Assembly (NCBI RefSeq): GCF_016595215.1
Contig: NZ_JAENHK010000010.1
Location: 744,001-808,000, forward strand
DNA length: 64,000 bases
From: Chryseobacterium paridis
GTDB taxonomy: Bacteria > Bacteroidota > Bacteroidia > Flavobacteriales > Weeksellaceae
Reading direction: 5' to 3'
This document shows, one piece after another, positions 7,696 through 16,581 of the stretch. Position 1 is the stretch's first letter. Every line of letters starts with the position of its first letter. The notes below the pieces were generated by a model, which was not told the origin of the DNA, did not search any database, and saw nothing but the letters and a program-made list of their open reading frames with translations. The translations under genes were made by a program, and so were the position numbers.

Positions 7696-8598
7696 ATGAA
7701 TGCTATTCAATCGGTTTCAGCGTTTCACCGCTTATTATCCTTACCGGAACCTAAACATCCATTGGTAAGTGTTATTAATCTATCTCACTCTATCTTTCTG
7801 GAGGACGAGATATGGAAAGGCTTTGTCAACAGATTTTATTGTGTGGCATTAAAAAGAGAAGCCAAAGGAAAGATCAGATATGGCCAACAGCACTACGATT
7901 ACGATAAAGGAGTATTAAGTTTTACTGCACCTAATCAGGTGCAGTACTTAGACTTACAGAATATGGAATGTGGGTCAGGCTATCTGCTGATCTTCCATCC
8001 CGATTTTCTATTAAAACACCCTTTAGCCTCTGCGATTAAAAACTATGGATTTTTCTCCTATGCTGTAAATGAAGCTTTACATCTGTCTGCAGATGAAGAA
8101 AATGACCTGATTGAGATACTCCAGAAAATTGATAAAGAATGTCAGCATATTGACCGGCATACCCAGGAGATCATTTTATCTCAGATCGATCTATTACTTA
8201 GCTATTCTAACCGTTTTTATGAACGACAGTTTATTACACGCAAAAATAGTAATCATCAGCTGCTTACTAAATTCGAACGTTTCCTCGATGATTATTTCGA
8301 TAGTGAACAATCTGCAAATCATGGTTTGTTAACTGTTCATCTTATTGCGGAAGCCATGAATCTGTCTCCTAATTATCTCAGTGATCTCTTAAGAATACAT
8401 ACGGGACAGAACACACAACAACATATCCATGAAAAACTTATAGCAAAGGCTAAAGAAAAACTATCAACCACCAATCTGTCTGTCAGTGAAATTGCATATG
8501 CATTAGGCTTCGAGCATGCTCAATCTTTCAGTACACTTTTTAAAAAGAAAACGAAAATGGCTCCAATGGAGTTCAGGGCTTCTTTTAGGATAAACTAG
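7696..8598 (+). CDS. AraC family transcriptional regulator
   Basis: 300 residues. The C-terminal third (about 195-295) is a two-helix-turn-helix AraC DNA-binding domain: HLIAEAMNLSPNYLSDLLRI for the first HTH and NLSVSEIAYALGFEHAQSFSTLFKKKT for the second. The N-terminal part is a cupin-like sensor region with the WKGFVNRFYCVALKREAKGKIRYG segment often seen in regulators beside aldo/keto reductases and SDR enzymes. It lies immediately downstream of the two reductases and probably activates them in response to a small electrophile or carbonyl compound; the inducer is unknown. Confidence 0.92.
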   Translation: MNAIQSVSAFHRLLSLPEPKHPLVSVINLSHSIFLEDEIWKGFVNRFYCVALKREAKGKIRYGQQHYDYDKGVLSFTAPNQVQYLDLQNMECGSGYLLIFHPDFLLKHPLASAIKNYGFFSYAVNEALHLSADEENDLIEILQKIDKECQHIDRHTQEIILSQIDLLLSYSNRFYERQFITRKNSNHQLLTKFERFLDDYFDSEQSANHGLLTVHLIAEAMNLSPNYLSDLLRIHTGQNTQQHIHEKLIAKAKEKLSTTNLSVSEIAYALGFEHAQSFSTLFKKKTKMAPMEFRASFRIN

Positions 8599-8638
8599 AT
8601 GTTTAATTTTCATCGGATAACCATAAAGAATTATAGTA

Positions 8639-10105
8639 TTATTTTTCACTTGCCTTTTTCAATACTTCAATCACTTCTATCAGTTGTTTCTCATTCAAAG
8701 AAGCAAACCCAAACCGACAGGAATTCAGGTGAGCATTTTTTCCGGTACAATAAACAGTCCCTGAAAGAACTATACCATCTTTATGGGCTTTTTTTAAAAT
8801 ATCATATAATTTAAATTCAGGATTAAACGTAAGCCATAACGCCATTCCTCCTGTGGGCTTTGTAAAATTCACAACATCAGTCAATTCTTTACTGATCAGT
8901 TCCGAAGCCATATCACAACGTTGCGCATACAAACGGTTAGACCTTTGGATATGCCGGGTCAGGTCACCATTGTTAATCAGTCCCGCTGCCGCTTCTTCTA
9001 TAATAGCATCTCCTCTGATATCGATGAGTCTCCTAAGCTTACGGGCGGCATCTAAGAAATCGGTTGTAGCCACCATATATCCAAGACGGAACGGCGTTCC
9101 CAATACTTTGGTGAGAGAACCTATGTAAATAATTTTTCCGCCATGATCTCCGCTTGCCAAGGGAAGATAAGGATCATATTTAAACTGAAAATCATAATCG
9201 TAATCATCTTCAATAACTGCAATATCATAAGCTTTGATGAGTTTCAGCATATGCTGTCTTCTTTCTACACTCATCGTTACTGTAGTAGGATGGTGGTGGT
9301 GAGGGATAATGTACATCATCTTAACCTCATTCTTCTGCAGGATCTCTTCAATCGATTGTGTACACATTCCTTCACTATCTACGGGTACACGGATAAGCTC
9401 GGCACCTAATCTTTCAAAAACAAGATCGGCAATGAAATAGCTGGGATCACTGACGATCACTTTATCCCCGGGTTTGATAATAAGAGAGGCTGCTATATAA
9501 ATCGCCATTTGAGCCCCGCGGGTTATAAAGATATTTTCAACGCCTATATCCAATCCTCGGGTTTGCTTTAGAAAAGTGGATAACGCAACAGAAAGATTGG
9601 AATTCTCCCACATTCCATGTCTTAAAATAGCTTTATAAGTGACATTGTCCAACGCTTTTTTAAACTGCTTGGCTATGGTAGTGACCGGAAGAAGCGAAAC
9701 ATCAGGAAAACCATCATCAATCATGATCCTGCTTTTATCCAAAGGGAAAACCGGATTTAAGATCGTATCCAATGGTTCAAAACTGATCACTCCTTTATGA
9801 GCAAAAGCGCTTATTTTATTTTTTTTATAAGACCTGGGTTTAATTAAGGGTAAATCAGAAGAGACCACATATCCTTTTCGGGGAAGATTATCTACCCAGT
9901 CTTCAGATACCAGAACATCGTAAGCCGCTGTGATCGTCTTCCGGTGAAGCTGAAGATCAAATGCAAGAGTTCTTGTACTTGGCAGCAGGGTTCCAGGAAG
10001 AAGCTTTCCTTCCTGAATTAATGCAATAAGCTGGACTGCAATTTGCCGGTACAGCGGTTCTGTTGTATCTGTATTAATGAGGATCAGGTTCTTATACGGA
10101 AGCAT
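8639..10105 (-). CDS. MocR/PdxR-type regulator: GntR helix-turn-helix fused to a PLP aminotransferase domain
   Basis: 488 residues from ATG 10105. A winged-helix GntR domain (PLYRQIAVQLIALIQEGKLL, then LPSTRTLAFDLQLHRKTITAAY) is followed by a fold-type I aminotransferase domain with the DDYDYDF segment and the PLP-binding lysine in GSLTKVLGTPFRLGY. Such proteins sense PLP or amino-compounds and act mainly as regulators, not transaminases. The longer reading frame would start at TTG 10138, but a TATATTTG promoter box lies at 10125-10132, so the ATG at 10105 is preferred. Divergent from the AhpD-like gene, which is the likely target together with the downstream acetyltransferases. Confidence 0.92.
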   Translation of the reverse strand: MLPYKNLILINTDTTEPLYRQIAVQLIALIQEGKLLPGTLLPSTRTLAFDLQLHRKTITAAYDVLVSEDWVDNLPRKGYVVSSDLPLIKPRSYKKNKISAFAHKGVISFEPLDTILNPVFPLDKSRIMIDDGFPDVSLLPVTTIAKQFKKALDNVTYKAILRHGMWENSNLSVALSTFLKQTRGLDIGVENIFITRGAQMAIYIAASLIIKPGDKVIVSDPSYFIADLVFERLGAELIRVPVDSEGMCTQSIEEILQKNEVKMMYIIPHHHHPTTVTMSVERRQHMLKLIKAYDIAVIEDDYDYDFQFKYDPYLPLASGDHGGKIIYIGSLTKVLGTPFRLGYMVATTDFLDAARKLRRLIDIRGDAIIEEAAAGLINNGDLTRHIQRSNRLYAQRCDMASELISKELTDVVNFTKPTGGMALWLTFNPEFKLYDILKKAHKDGIVLSGTVYCTGKNAHLNSCRFGFASLNEKQLIEVIEVLKKASEK

Positions 10106-10124
10106 AATCTGCAATTTATTTATA

Positions 10125-10132
10125 CAAATATA
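10125..10132 (-). promoter_or_regulatory. TAnnTTTG -7 box for the MocR gene
   Basis: On the minus strand this reads TATATTTG, a full match to the Bacteroidota -7 consensus, 19 bases before the ATG at 10105. It decides the start of the MocR gene because the alternative TTG lies upstream of the box. Confidence 0.6.
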
Positions 10133-10139
10133 AAACAAA

Positions 10140-10170
10140 CTGGACTATCAAACTAAATAAATCTGGTTCC
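10140..10170. promoter_or_regulatory. Candidate MocR direct-repeat operator
   Basis: Two similar octamers in the same orientation, CTGGACTA (10140-10147) and CTGGTTCC (10163-10170), start 23 bases apart, about two helical turns, inside the divergent promoter region. MocR-family regulators characteristically bind direct repeats at such spacing. A TAATTTTG box for the plus-strand gene follows at 10193. The assignment is inference. Confidence 0.4.
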
Positions 10171-10192
10171 AATTATCATATCTTATGTGATC

Positions 10193-10200
10193 TAATTTTG
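10193..10200 (+). promoter_or_regulatory. TAnnTTTG -7 box for the AhpD-like gene
   Basis: TAATTTTG, a full consensus match, 65 bases upstream of the ATG at 10266 and downstream of the candidate MocR operator repeats, a position consistent with activation by MocR. Confidence 0.5.
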
Positions 10201-10265
10201 TATCATCAAAACAATATAAAGTAGTTGAAATTAAACTACTTGCATTAATTAAAAAAAATCTAGTT

Positions 10266-10715
10266 ATGAAAAAGAGACTCGCATTGCAGAAATATCTGCC
10301 ACAAGCTTATCAATTAATGAAAGAAATGGATGATCTTATTAAAGAAGGAATAGAACCTCTTTATCTTGAAATGATTAAAATCCGTGGTTCCCAGTTAAAT
10401 GGCTGTGCGTACTGCCTGAATAAACATATTACAGATGCGATACAACTTGGAGAAGATCCACAACGAATTCATGTTCTAAGTGCCTGGCATGAAGCCAAAA
10501 ACTGGTTTACGAATGAAGAACAGATTATTTTACAGCTTACTGAAGAGATCACATTGATAGGAGAGCATGGAATAAGTGATGATGTATATGATCGGGCTAT
10601 AGAAACTTTTGGTGAAGAAAAAACATCGCATTTAATATTGGCAGCCATCAGCATCAATAGCTGGAATCGTATCGGTGTGGGTCTTCAAATGCATCCATTA
10701 AAATATAAAGATTAA
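10266..10715 (+). CDS. Carboxymuconolactone decarboxylase (AhpD-like) family protein
   Basis: 149 residues of the AhpD-like alkylhydroperoxidase group. The signature is RGSQLNGCAYCLNKHITDA: a CxxC redox pair with a histidine six residues after the second Cys, typical of AhpD-type peroxidatic or disulfide-reductase sites. No signal peptide; cytoplasmic. It is the first gene of a plus-strand unit divergent from the MocR regulator and is followed after 4 bases by a GNAT acetyltransferase. In many bacteria MocR regulators sit beside exactly this kind of gene, so co-regulation is likely. The physiological substrate is unknown. Confidence 0.92.
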   Translation: MKKRLALQKYLPQAYQLMKEMDDLIKEGIEPLYLEMIKIRGSQLNGCAYCLNKHITDAIQLGEDPQRIHVLSAWHEAKNWFTNEEQIILQLTEEITLIGEHGISDDVYDRAIETFGEEKTSHLILAAISINSWNRIGVGLQMHPLKYKD

Positions 10716-10719
10716 TCCC

Positions 10720-11151
10720 ATGGAAGTAAAAGAAGCCAAAACAAGAGCTGAAATTGAATTCTGTAAAGAAGTCATTCTCCAGTTCCGTACGAATATGAGG
10801 GAAGACAATTATGTAGATCAGGTATTGGAAATGATGGCTGAAGAAGGTTTTAGACTAAGCTATATTGCCAATGATCAGAATACAAAAGCCGTCGCATTTA
10901 TCGGATATCGCCCCTTACAGATGTTAAGAACTGGTAAGATTATTTATATTGATGACCTCTTTACCTCTGAAGAGTGCCGTGGAAAAGGATATGCAGGGAT
11001 ACTGCTGGATAATGTATCAAAAGAAGCTGAAATCACCAATATACAATCGATTCACCTGGATAGTGGATATATGCTTCATACAGCCCATCGCTTGTATTTG
11101 AATAAAGGATATGTTCTTGCATGTAATCATTTTGCCAAAAAGATTTCTTAA
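10720..11151 (+). CDS. GNAT family N-acetyltransferase
   Basis: 143 residues with the acetyl-CoA-binding motif A of the GNAT fold, DLFTSEECRGKGYAGILLDN (R-G-K-G-Y-A is the pyrophosphate loop), after a beta strand IIYIDD. Near the end YLNKGYVLACNHFAKKI is the usual motif B region. It starts 4 bases after the AhpD-like gene, so both are likely in one transcript under MocR control. These enzymes transfer acetyl from acetyl-CoA to an amine; the acceptor is not evident. Confidence 0.9.
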   Translation: MEVKEAKTRAEIEFCKEVILQFRTNMREDNYVDQVLEMMAEEGFRLSYIANDQNTKAVAFIGYRPLQMLRTGKIIYIDDLFTSEECRGKGYAGILLDNVSKEAEITNIQSIHLDSGYMLHTAHRLYLNKGYVLACNHFAKKIS

Positions 11152-11251
11152 AGATTCTGTGTCCTAAATGTTCCAAAAGTCTTTCCATCTATACAAGGTA
11201 GAAAAGAAAGAATAGCAGCATAAAACATTTCTAAACCATAAATAGATAACA

Positions 11252-11659
11252 ATGATTACTTATCAGATAGAAGAAAAAATAAGTGTAGAAGAATTTACCC
11301 ATGTCCTGATCAATTCGACTTTGGGAGAAAGACGTCCAGTAGATGAACCTGCAAGAATAGCTAAAATGCTGGAGCATGCCAACCTTATTGCTACAGCACG
11401 GGATAATGGAAAACTGGTTGGAGTAGCCAGGTCTTTGACAGATTTCGTGTATTGTACTTATCTATCAGATCTTGCTGTAGATGAAGCTTATCAGAAAATG
11501 GGAATAGGGAGAAGATTGATTCAGCTCACAAAAAAAGAAACCCTAACAGCTAAACTTATTTTATTGTCTGCCCCAAAAGCAGTGCATTATTATCCTAAAA
11601 TTGGGATGACCCAATGGGAGCAATGCTATGTTTTGGATGACATTGATGCTTTGCAATAG
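11252..11659 (+). CDS. GNAT family N-acetyltransferase (small)
   Basis: 135 residues. Motif A appears as DLAVDEAYQKMGIGRRLIQL, with Q-K-M-G-I-G as the acetyl-CoA loop, after the strand VYCTYLSDLAV. The end, VHYYPKIGMTQWEQCYVL, is the usual closing strand. It lies 100 bases after the preceding acetyltransferase, so it may be read through or have its own promoter. The acceptor molecule is unknown. Confidence 0.9.
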   Translation: MITYQIEEKISVEEFTHVLINSTLGERRPVDEPARIAKMLEHANLIATARDNGKLVGVARSLTDFVYCTYLSDLAVDEAYQKMGIGRRLIQLTKKETLTAKLILLSAPKAVHYYPKIGMTQWEQCYVLDDIDALQ

Positions 11660-11716
11660 CCTTACATAACCCATTGACACAAGCATTATTAAATAATTAA
11701 AAAAAAATCACATACA

Positions 11717-11740
11717 TTTCTTGAATAATCATTCAAGAAA
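11717..11740. promoter_or_regulatory. TetR operator, copy 1 (24-base palindrome)
   Basis: TTTCTTGAAT AATC ATTCAAGAAA: two perfect 10-base arms around a 4-base centre. It ends three bases before the TATCTTTG -7 box of the tetR gene, so bound repressor would block that promoter. TTGAATAATCATTCAAGAAA recurs with one change at 12355-12374, before the SDR gene. Confidence 0.7.
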
Positions 11741-11742
11741 TG

Positions 11743-11750
11743 TATCTTTG
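11743..11750 (+). promoter_or_regulatory. TAnnTTTG -7 box of the TetR gene
   Basis: TATCTTTG, a full consensus match, ends seven bases before the ATG at 11758. This excludes the earlier ATG at 11740, which would lie upstream of the transcription start, and implies a very short or absent leader. Confidence 0.6.
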
Positions 11751-11757
11751 TATCGTT

Positions 11758-12336
11758 ATGGCAAGAAATAAAGAATTTATATTAGAAGAAAAGCTTGAAA
11801 AAGCTAAAAATGTATTCTGGAAAAAAGGCTATGCTTCTACTTCAATGCAGGATCTCGTAGAAAATATCGGATTAAATCCCGGTAGTATTTATGGAACATT
11901 TGGAAATAAGCATGACTTGTTTCTTGATAGCCTAAAAGTGTATTGTAATGAATTGCTTGTAGAATATAAAATGGCAGCCGACAGCGCACCTGATTCCCCT
12001 TTGGAATCCCTAAAAGCCATTATTAAAAAGGCTATTGACTATTCTTTTACTTCGAATAAAGCCTGTATGGTCGTGAAAACATCATTTGAACTGGCTCCTG
12101 ATGATGTAAAAGCCCTGGCTATTATCAGACATCAGACAGACGGTCTGGCTGGTATGATGACTAATATCATCAAAGCAGCACAGGAAGCTGGAGAAATCAA
12201 TTCCGACAAAAACCCTGAAATTTTAGCCACTTTTATCATCAGCAGTTTTGCAGGTTTCTGGCATTTACAGAACCTTTATAACGACAAAGAAAGAATAATT
12301 CAGTTAAGCGAATTTTTAATCGAAAGTATCAAATAA
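11758..12336 (+). CDS. TetR/AcrR family transcriptional repressor
   Basis: 192 residues from ATG 11758. The N-terminal helix-turn-helix is clear: KNVFWKKGYASTSMQDLVEN followed by IGLNPGSIYGTFGNKHDLFL, the standard TetR DNA-binding pattern; the rest is a helical ligand-binding domain. A longer frame starts at 11740 but overlaps the -7 box. A 24-base palindrome precedes its own promoter and a near-identical site precedes the downstream SDR-DoxX genes, so it probably represses itself and that operon. The start context ARNKEF is typical of regulators paired with short-chain dehydrogenases. Confidence 0.94.
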   Translation: MARNKEFILEEKLEKAKNVFWKKGYASTSMQDLVENIGLNPGSIYGTFGNKHDLFLDSLKVYCNELLVEYKMAADSAPDSPLESLKAIIKKAIDYSFTSNKACMVVKTSFELAPDDVKALAIIRHQTDGLAGMMTNIIKAAQEAGEINSDKNPEILATFIISSFAGFWHLQNLYNDKERIIQLSEFLIESIK

Positions 12337-12344
12337 AAAAAATT

Positions 12345-12374
12345 TGTTCAATTTTTGAACAATCATTCAAGAAA
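12345..12374. promoter_or_regulatory. TetR operator, copy 2, before the SDR-DoxX genes
   Basis: TTGAACAATCATTCAAGAAA (12355-12374) differs from the sequence at 11721-11740 at a single base. It overlaps a second palindrome, TTGTTCA...TGAACAA at 12345-12362. It lies 18 bases upstream of the SDR start codon, where a bound repressor would stop transcription. Confidence 0.65.
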
Positions 12375-12392
12375 ATATTTTAAATAAAATTT

Positions 12393-13229
12393 ATGGAAAA
12401 CAAACAAAAAGTATGGCTGGTTACCGGCGTATCAGGAGGGTTGGGGAAAGCATTGGCTAGCGCCGTTTATCATTCAGGTGACATCATCATCGGAAGCGTA
12501 CGAAAAGAAGAGGATAAAATAGCCTTTGAGCAGGCTTTCCCTGATAGAAGTAAAGTCTTTATGCTCGATGTATCCGATAGCACAGGCGTTGAATCAATGG
12601 TAGACCAGGTCATTAATGAATATGGACGTATCGATGTTTTAGTCAATAATGCAGGATACGGTCTCTTTGGACTGGTAGAAGAAGTAGATGAGATAGAGCT
12701 TCGTAAACAACTAGATATCAATTTAGTTGCTGTATGGAAAATGACACAAACTGTTTTACCCTATATGAGAAAACAAAAGGCTGGTCACATCATTCAGATT
12801 TCTTCCAGGGTGGGTATTCTGGCTGGAACAGGAAATGGCGCATATACGGCCACTAAATTTGCCATAGAAGGAATGAGTGAAGCATTGGCTGCCGAAGTGG
12901 CTCCGTTTGGTATCAAGGTAACTTTAACTGAACCAGGTCCTTTGCGTACTGATTTTTTTGGACGTTCTGTTATGTTTTCCAAAAATGAAATAGAAGATTA
13001 CAAGGAATCTCTTGGCGATCTGCGAGAAAAATACAAATCTGTAAACGGTAATCAGCCGGGAGATCCTGCAAAAGTAGCTGAGGCTATTATACAAATAGCT
13101 GCACTTGAAAATCCTCCATTCCGTTTGCCTTTTACCGCATCAACAATCGATGCTCTCCAGCAAAAAATAAATGAATATCAAAAAGTTATCACCGATTGGA
13201 AAGAACTTGCTTTAAGTATTGAATTTTAA
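12393..13229 (+). CDS. Short-chain dehydrogenase/reductase (SDR)
   Basis: 278 residues, a classical SDR oxidoreductase with Rossmann fold. The nucleotide-binding glycine motif is TGVSGGLG near residue 12, the structural motif NNAGYG is at about residue 89, and the catalytic Ser and YxxxK are in ISSRVGILAGTG and AYTATK. Arg after the second strand (GSVRKEED) suggests NADP preference. Located behind a TetR regulator with a matching operator just upstream and followed by a DoxX-like gene 10 bases later, it is likely induced by the TetR ligand. The substrate is not known. Confidence 0.94.
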   Translation: MENKQKVWLVTGVSGGLGKALASAVYHSGDIIIGSVRKEEDKIAFEQAFPDRSKVFMLDVSDSTGVESMVDQVINEYGRIDVLVNNAGYGLFGLVEEVDEIELRKQLDINLVAVWKMTQTVLPYMRKQKAGHIIQISSRVGILAGTGNGAYTATKFAIEGMSEALAAEVAPFGIKVTLTEPGPLRTDFFGRSVMFSKNEIEDYKESLGDLREKYKSVNGNQPGDPAKVAEAIIQIAALENPPFRLPFTASTIDALQQKINEYQKVITDWKELALSIEF

Positions 13230-13239
13230 AAAATAAACT

Positions 13240-13650
13240 ATGAAACTAAATTTAAACCGGACATTTTATTGGATATCTTTTGCGTGGTATATATACATTA
13301 TCGGGCCTGCTGCCGTAAAAAAAATTATCCAATGGCAGCAGATGATGGATAGCATGCAGTCCCTGGGCTTCGATAAAAACTGGACGATTGGAATAGGGAT
13401 TATGGAAACCATCGGAGTGGTCGTTGTATTGGCTGGACTTCTGAAACCAACTCTGCGTACTCTGGGTGTTCTATTTCTTTTTCCTTTTGCTATTGGAGCA
13501 TTTACAGCGCACATGGCGCATCAGGAATACCATCATTTTTATAATTCTTTAATTATGTGCGTATTATCAGCTGTACTATTAGTATTAGACAAAAGAATAA
13601 AAATATTCACCCATGAAGATAAAAGTAATGTGGTATCATCCATTCACTAA
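13240..13650 (+). CDS. DoxX-like membrane protein
   Basis: 136 residues with four hydrophobic segments (FYWISFAWYIYIIGPAAV, IGIGIMETIGVVVVLAGLL, LGVLFLFPFAIGAFTAHMA and YNSLIMCVLSAVLLVLD), the layout of small DoxX family proteins. The polar residues E in the second helix and H-M-A-H in the third are usual for this group. It follows the SDR gene by 10 bases and so belongs to the TetR-controlled operon. DoxX-like proteins are linked to redox or respiratory stress in some bacteria; the exact role is unknown. Confidence 0.88.
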   Translation: MKLNLNRTFYWISFAWYIYIIGPAAVKKIIQWQQMMDSMQSLGFDKNWTIGIGIMETIGVVVVLAGLLKPTLRTLGVLFLFPFAIGAFTAHMAHQEYHHFYNSLIMCVLSAVLLVLDKRIKIFTHEDKSNVVSSIH

Positions 13651-13781
13651 TCACATACTCATTTCTAAAATAGAAATAGTCTAAAAAAAAACTATGTTTC
13701 TGATAGTGTTAATATATCGTAATGTTCTTTTAGTATTTCTTTTTTTGGGGTAACTTAGTGTATATAATAAAAATATTGGCA

Positions 13782-16553
13782 ATGAGTACCCAAAACGCAA
13801 AATCTGTACAAGAACTTATTATTAATGGAAAAACTTATCATTATAGTTCTTTAAAAAATCTTCCCCAAACTGTAGATCATCTTCCATTCAGCATTCGGAT
13901 TCTTTTAGAAAATGTACTCAGGAATTACGATGGCTTTGGTATTACGGATGAACACATAGATACTTTATTACAATGGACACCCGCTCCTAATGACAAGGAC
14001 ATCCCATTCAAGCCTGCGAGGATTCTGATGCAGGATTTTACTGGAGTCCCGGCGGTTGTAGATATGGCCTCTTTAAGGGCTGAATTTGTGAGACAGGGGA
14101 AAGACGGTCAAAAGATCAATCCTGCAATTCCTGTGGATCTGGTTATCGACCATTCTGTACAGGTAGACTATTTTGGGACTGATTACGCTTATGACAGAAA
14201 TGTAGAACTTGAATTTGACAGGAATAAAGAACGATATGAAGTTTTAAAATGGGCTCAACACGGCCTGAATAATTTCACAGTCGTTCCTCCCGGAATGGGA
14301 ATATGCCACCAGGTCAATCTGGAATATTTAGCAAAAGGAGTAATCAGCAGAGATGGATGGCTCTTCCCGGATACATTGGTGGGAACCGATTCCCATACTC
14401 CAATGGTGAATGGAATTGGTGTAATTGCTTGGGGTGTCGGAGGTATAGAAGCTGAAGCCGCTATGCTGGGACAGCCTATATTCTTTACCTGTCCTGAAGT
14501 GGTGGGTTTAAAGCTAACAGGAAAAATTCCGGATCACTGTACTGCTACAGATATGGTACTTTCAATTACTAAAATATTGAGGGATAAAGGTGTTGTAGGA
14601 AAATTTGTTGAAGTTTTTGGTGATGGGCTGGATCATTTAACGGTAACTGATCGTGCAACGATTTCCAATATGTCACCGGAGTTTGGCTGTACCGTTACCT
14701 ATTTCCCTATTGATGCACGAACATTGGAATATATGCATTCCACCAACCGTTCTCCGGAACAAATAAAAATTGTAGAAGAATATTGCAAAGAAAATCTTCT
14801 GTGGAGAACAGGAAAAGAAGAGATCATATATTCTTCCGTAGCTGAGCTTGATCTATCAACCCTGGAACCGACTTTGTCAGGTCCTAAGCGTCCACAGGAT
14901 AAAATTTTAGTTAAAGACCTTAGCCAGAAATTTTCAGAAGTGTTAAAGGATGAGCATCACCGTACTTATGAACCCATCTCAAAAAGAACAGAATATGCAT
15001 GGTTATCCGATGGAGGATCCGGAACAGAATTTACTTTTGGTAAAGTGCCCATAGAAGGCGAGCTGCATTCAGAAGTGGTTCAGGATTCTTTACGAACTGT
15101 AAGAATTAAACAAAATAATTCAGAATATGTTTTAAGTGACGGAAGCATCGTAATTGCTGCGATCACCAGCTGTACCAATACCTCCAATCCTGCTGTTATG
15201 GTAGGTGCCGGACTCTTAGCCCGAAATGCCATAGAAAAAGGATTGAGAACAAAAAGCTGGGTAAAAACCTCTCTCGCACCAGGCTCTAAAGTTGTTACCA
15301 AATACCTGGAAAGATCAGGGCTTAATACTGATCTTGAAGCGCTTCGTTTTCATACGGTAGGGTATGGCTGTACTTCCTGTATCGGGAATTCAGGACCACT
15401 TCCTCCTGCTATTGCAACGGCAGTTGATAACGGAGAATTGGTAGTAGCTTCGGTACTTTCCGGAAACAGAAACTTTGAAGCCCGTGTACATCCGCAGGTG
15501 AAAATGAACTTCCTGATGTCTCCTATGCTGGTCGTTGCTTATGCTCTGGTGGGGCATGTGGATATTAATTTAATTACAGACCCTCTGGACTATGATCCAA
15601 ATGGGCAGCCTGTTTATTTAAAAGACATCTGGCCTTCAAGGGATGAGATCCAAAACACAATTAATGAATGCATGAAGCAGGATGATTTTGAAGAAGTTTA
15701 TAACGTTATTTTTGATGGCTCAGAAGACTGGCAGGATCTGGAAGTAAATCTGGACCAGAATTTTGAATGGAATAAAAATTCAACCTACATCAAAGAAGCT
15801 CCGTTTTTTGAAAATATCAAAGCTGAGCCGGATGCTGTAACCGATATAAAAAATGCAAAAGTTCTTTTATATCTTGGAGATTCTGTAACAACCGATCACA
15901 TTTCACCTGCTGGATCATTTAAAGAAGATTCTGCTGCAGGAAGCTATTTAAAAAATAACAATGTGAACAAAGTAGATTTTAACTCTTACGGATCCAGAAG
16001 AGGAAATCATGAAGTGATGATGCGCGGAACCTTTGCCAATGTAAGGATAAAAAATAAAATAGCAGATAAAGAAGGAGGCTACAGCCGCTATCTACCAACC
16101 GGAGAAGTGAAAACGGTTTTTGATACGGCCATGCAATACCGCAATGATCAAACTCCATTGATTGTTCTCGCAGGTAAAGAGTATGGTTCCGGGTCTTCCC
16201 GTGACTGGGCTGCGAAAGGTACTTTCTTATTAGGTGTAAGAGCCGTAATTGCAGAAAGCTTCGAACGTATCCACAGAAGTAACCTCGTGGGAATGGGTGT
16301 TGTTCCTTTGGTTTTTAATGATGGAGAAAGTGCAGGTTCATTAGGTTTAGATGGAACTGAAACGTATACCATTACCGGTTTGGAGGAGAATTTAGTTCCT
16401 CATAAAATGCTGAATGTAACAGCTGTTCATCCTTCCGGAAAAGAAACTGTATTTACGGTTAAAGCCAGACTGGATTCTGCAATAGAAATCGAATACTATA
16501 AAAATCAGGGTATTTTACAATATGTTCTAAGGGACTATCTGAAGAACAATTAA
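13782..16553 (+). CDS. acnA: Aconitate hydratase, AcnA type
   Basis: 923 residues from ATG 13782. Interconverts citrate and isocitrate through cis-aconitate in the citric acid cycle using a [4Fe-4S] cluster. Cluster ligands are one Cys in TSCTNTSNP near residue 464 and two in GCTSCIGNSGP near residues 530 and 533. The GTDSHTPMVNGIGV segment and the C-terminal swivel domain with YGSGSSRDWAAKG are conserved substrate-binding parts. Length and order match the AcnA/IRP1 group. A longer frame begins at GTG 13758, but the ATG gives the usual N-terminus. Followed after 28 bases by a NUDIX gene. Confidence 0.96.
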   Translation: MSTQNAKSVQELIINGKTYHYSSLKNLPQTVDHLPFSIRILLENVLRNYDGFGITDEHIDTLLQWTPAPNDKDIPFKPARILMQDFTGVPAVVDMASLRAEFVRQGKDGQKINPAIPVDLVIDHSVQVDYFGTDYAYDRNVELEFDRNKERYEVLKWAQHGLNNFTVVPPGMGICHQVNLEYLAKGVISRDGWLFPDTLVGTDSHTPMVNGIGVIAWGVGGIEAEAAMLGQPIFFTCPEVVGLKLTGKIPDHCTATDMVLSITKILRDKGVVGKFVEVFGDGLDHLTVTDRATISNMSPEFGCTVTYFPIDARTLEYMHSTNRSPEQIKIVEEYCKENLLWRTGKEEIIYSSVAELDLSTLEPTLSGPKRPQDKILVKDLSQKFSEVLKDEHHRTYEPISKRTEYAWLSDGGSGTEFTFGKVPIEGELHSEVVQDSLRTVRIKQNNSEYVLSDGSIVIAAITSCTNTSNPAVMVGAGLLARNAIEKGLRTKSWVKTSLAPGSKVVTKYLERSGLNTDLEALRFHTVGYGCTSCIGNSGPLPPAIATAVDNGELVVASVLSGNRNFEARVHPQVKMNFLMSPMLVVAYALVGHVDINLITDPLDYDPNGQPVYLKDIWPSRDEIQNTINECMKQDDFEEVYNVIFDGSEDWQDLEVNLDQNFEWNKNSTYIKEAPFFENIKAEPDAVTDIKNAKVLLYLGDSVTTDHISPAGSFKEDSAAGSYLKNNNVNKVDFNSYGSRRGNHEVMMRGTFANVRIKNKIADKEGGYSRYLPTGEVKTVFDTAMQYRNDQTPLIVLAGKEYGSGSSRDWAAKGTFLLGVRAVIAESFERIHRSNLVGMGVVPLVFNDGESAGSLGLDGTETYTITGLEENLVPHKMLNVTAVHPSGKETVFTVKARLDSAIEIEYYKNQGILQYVLRDYLKNN

Positions 16554-16581
16554 TTTTTTTTAGGATCAGGACTACACGTTT

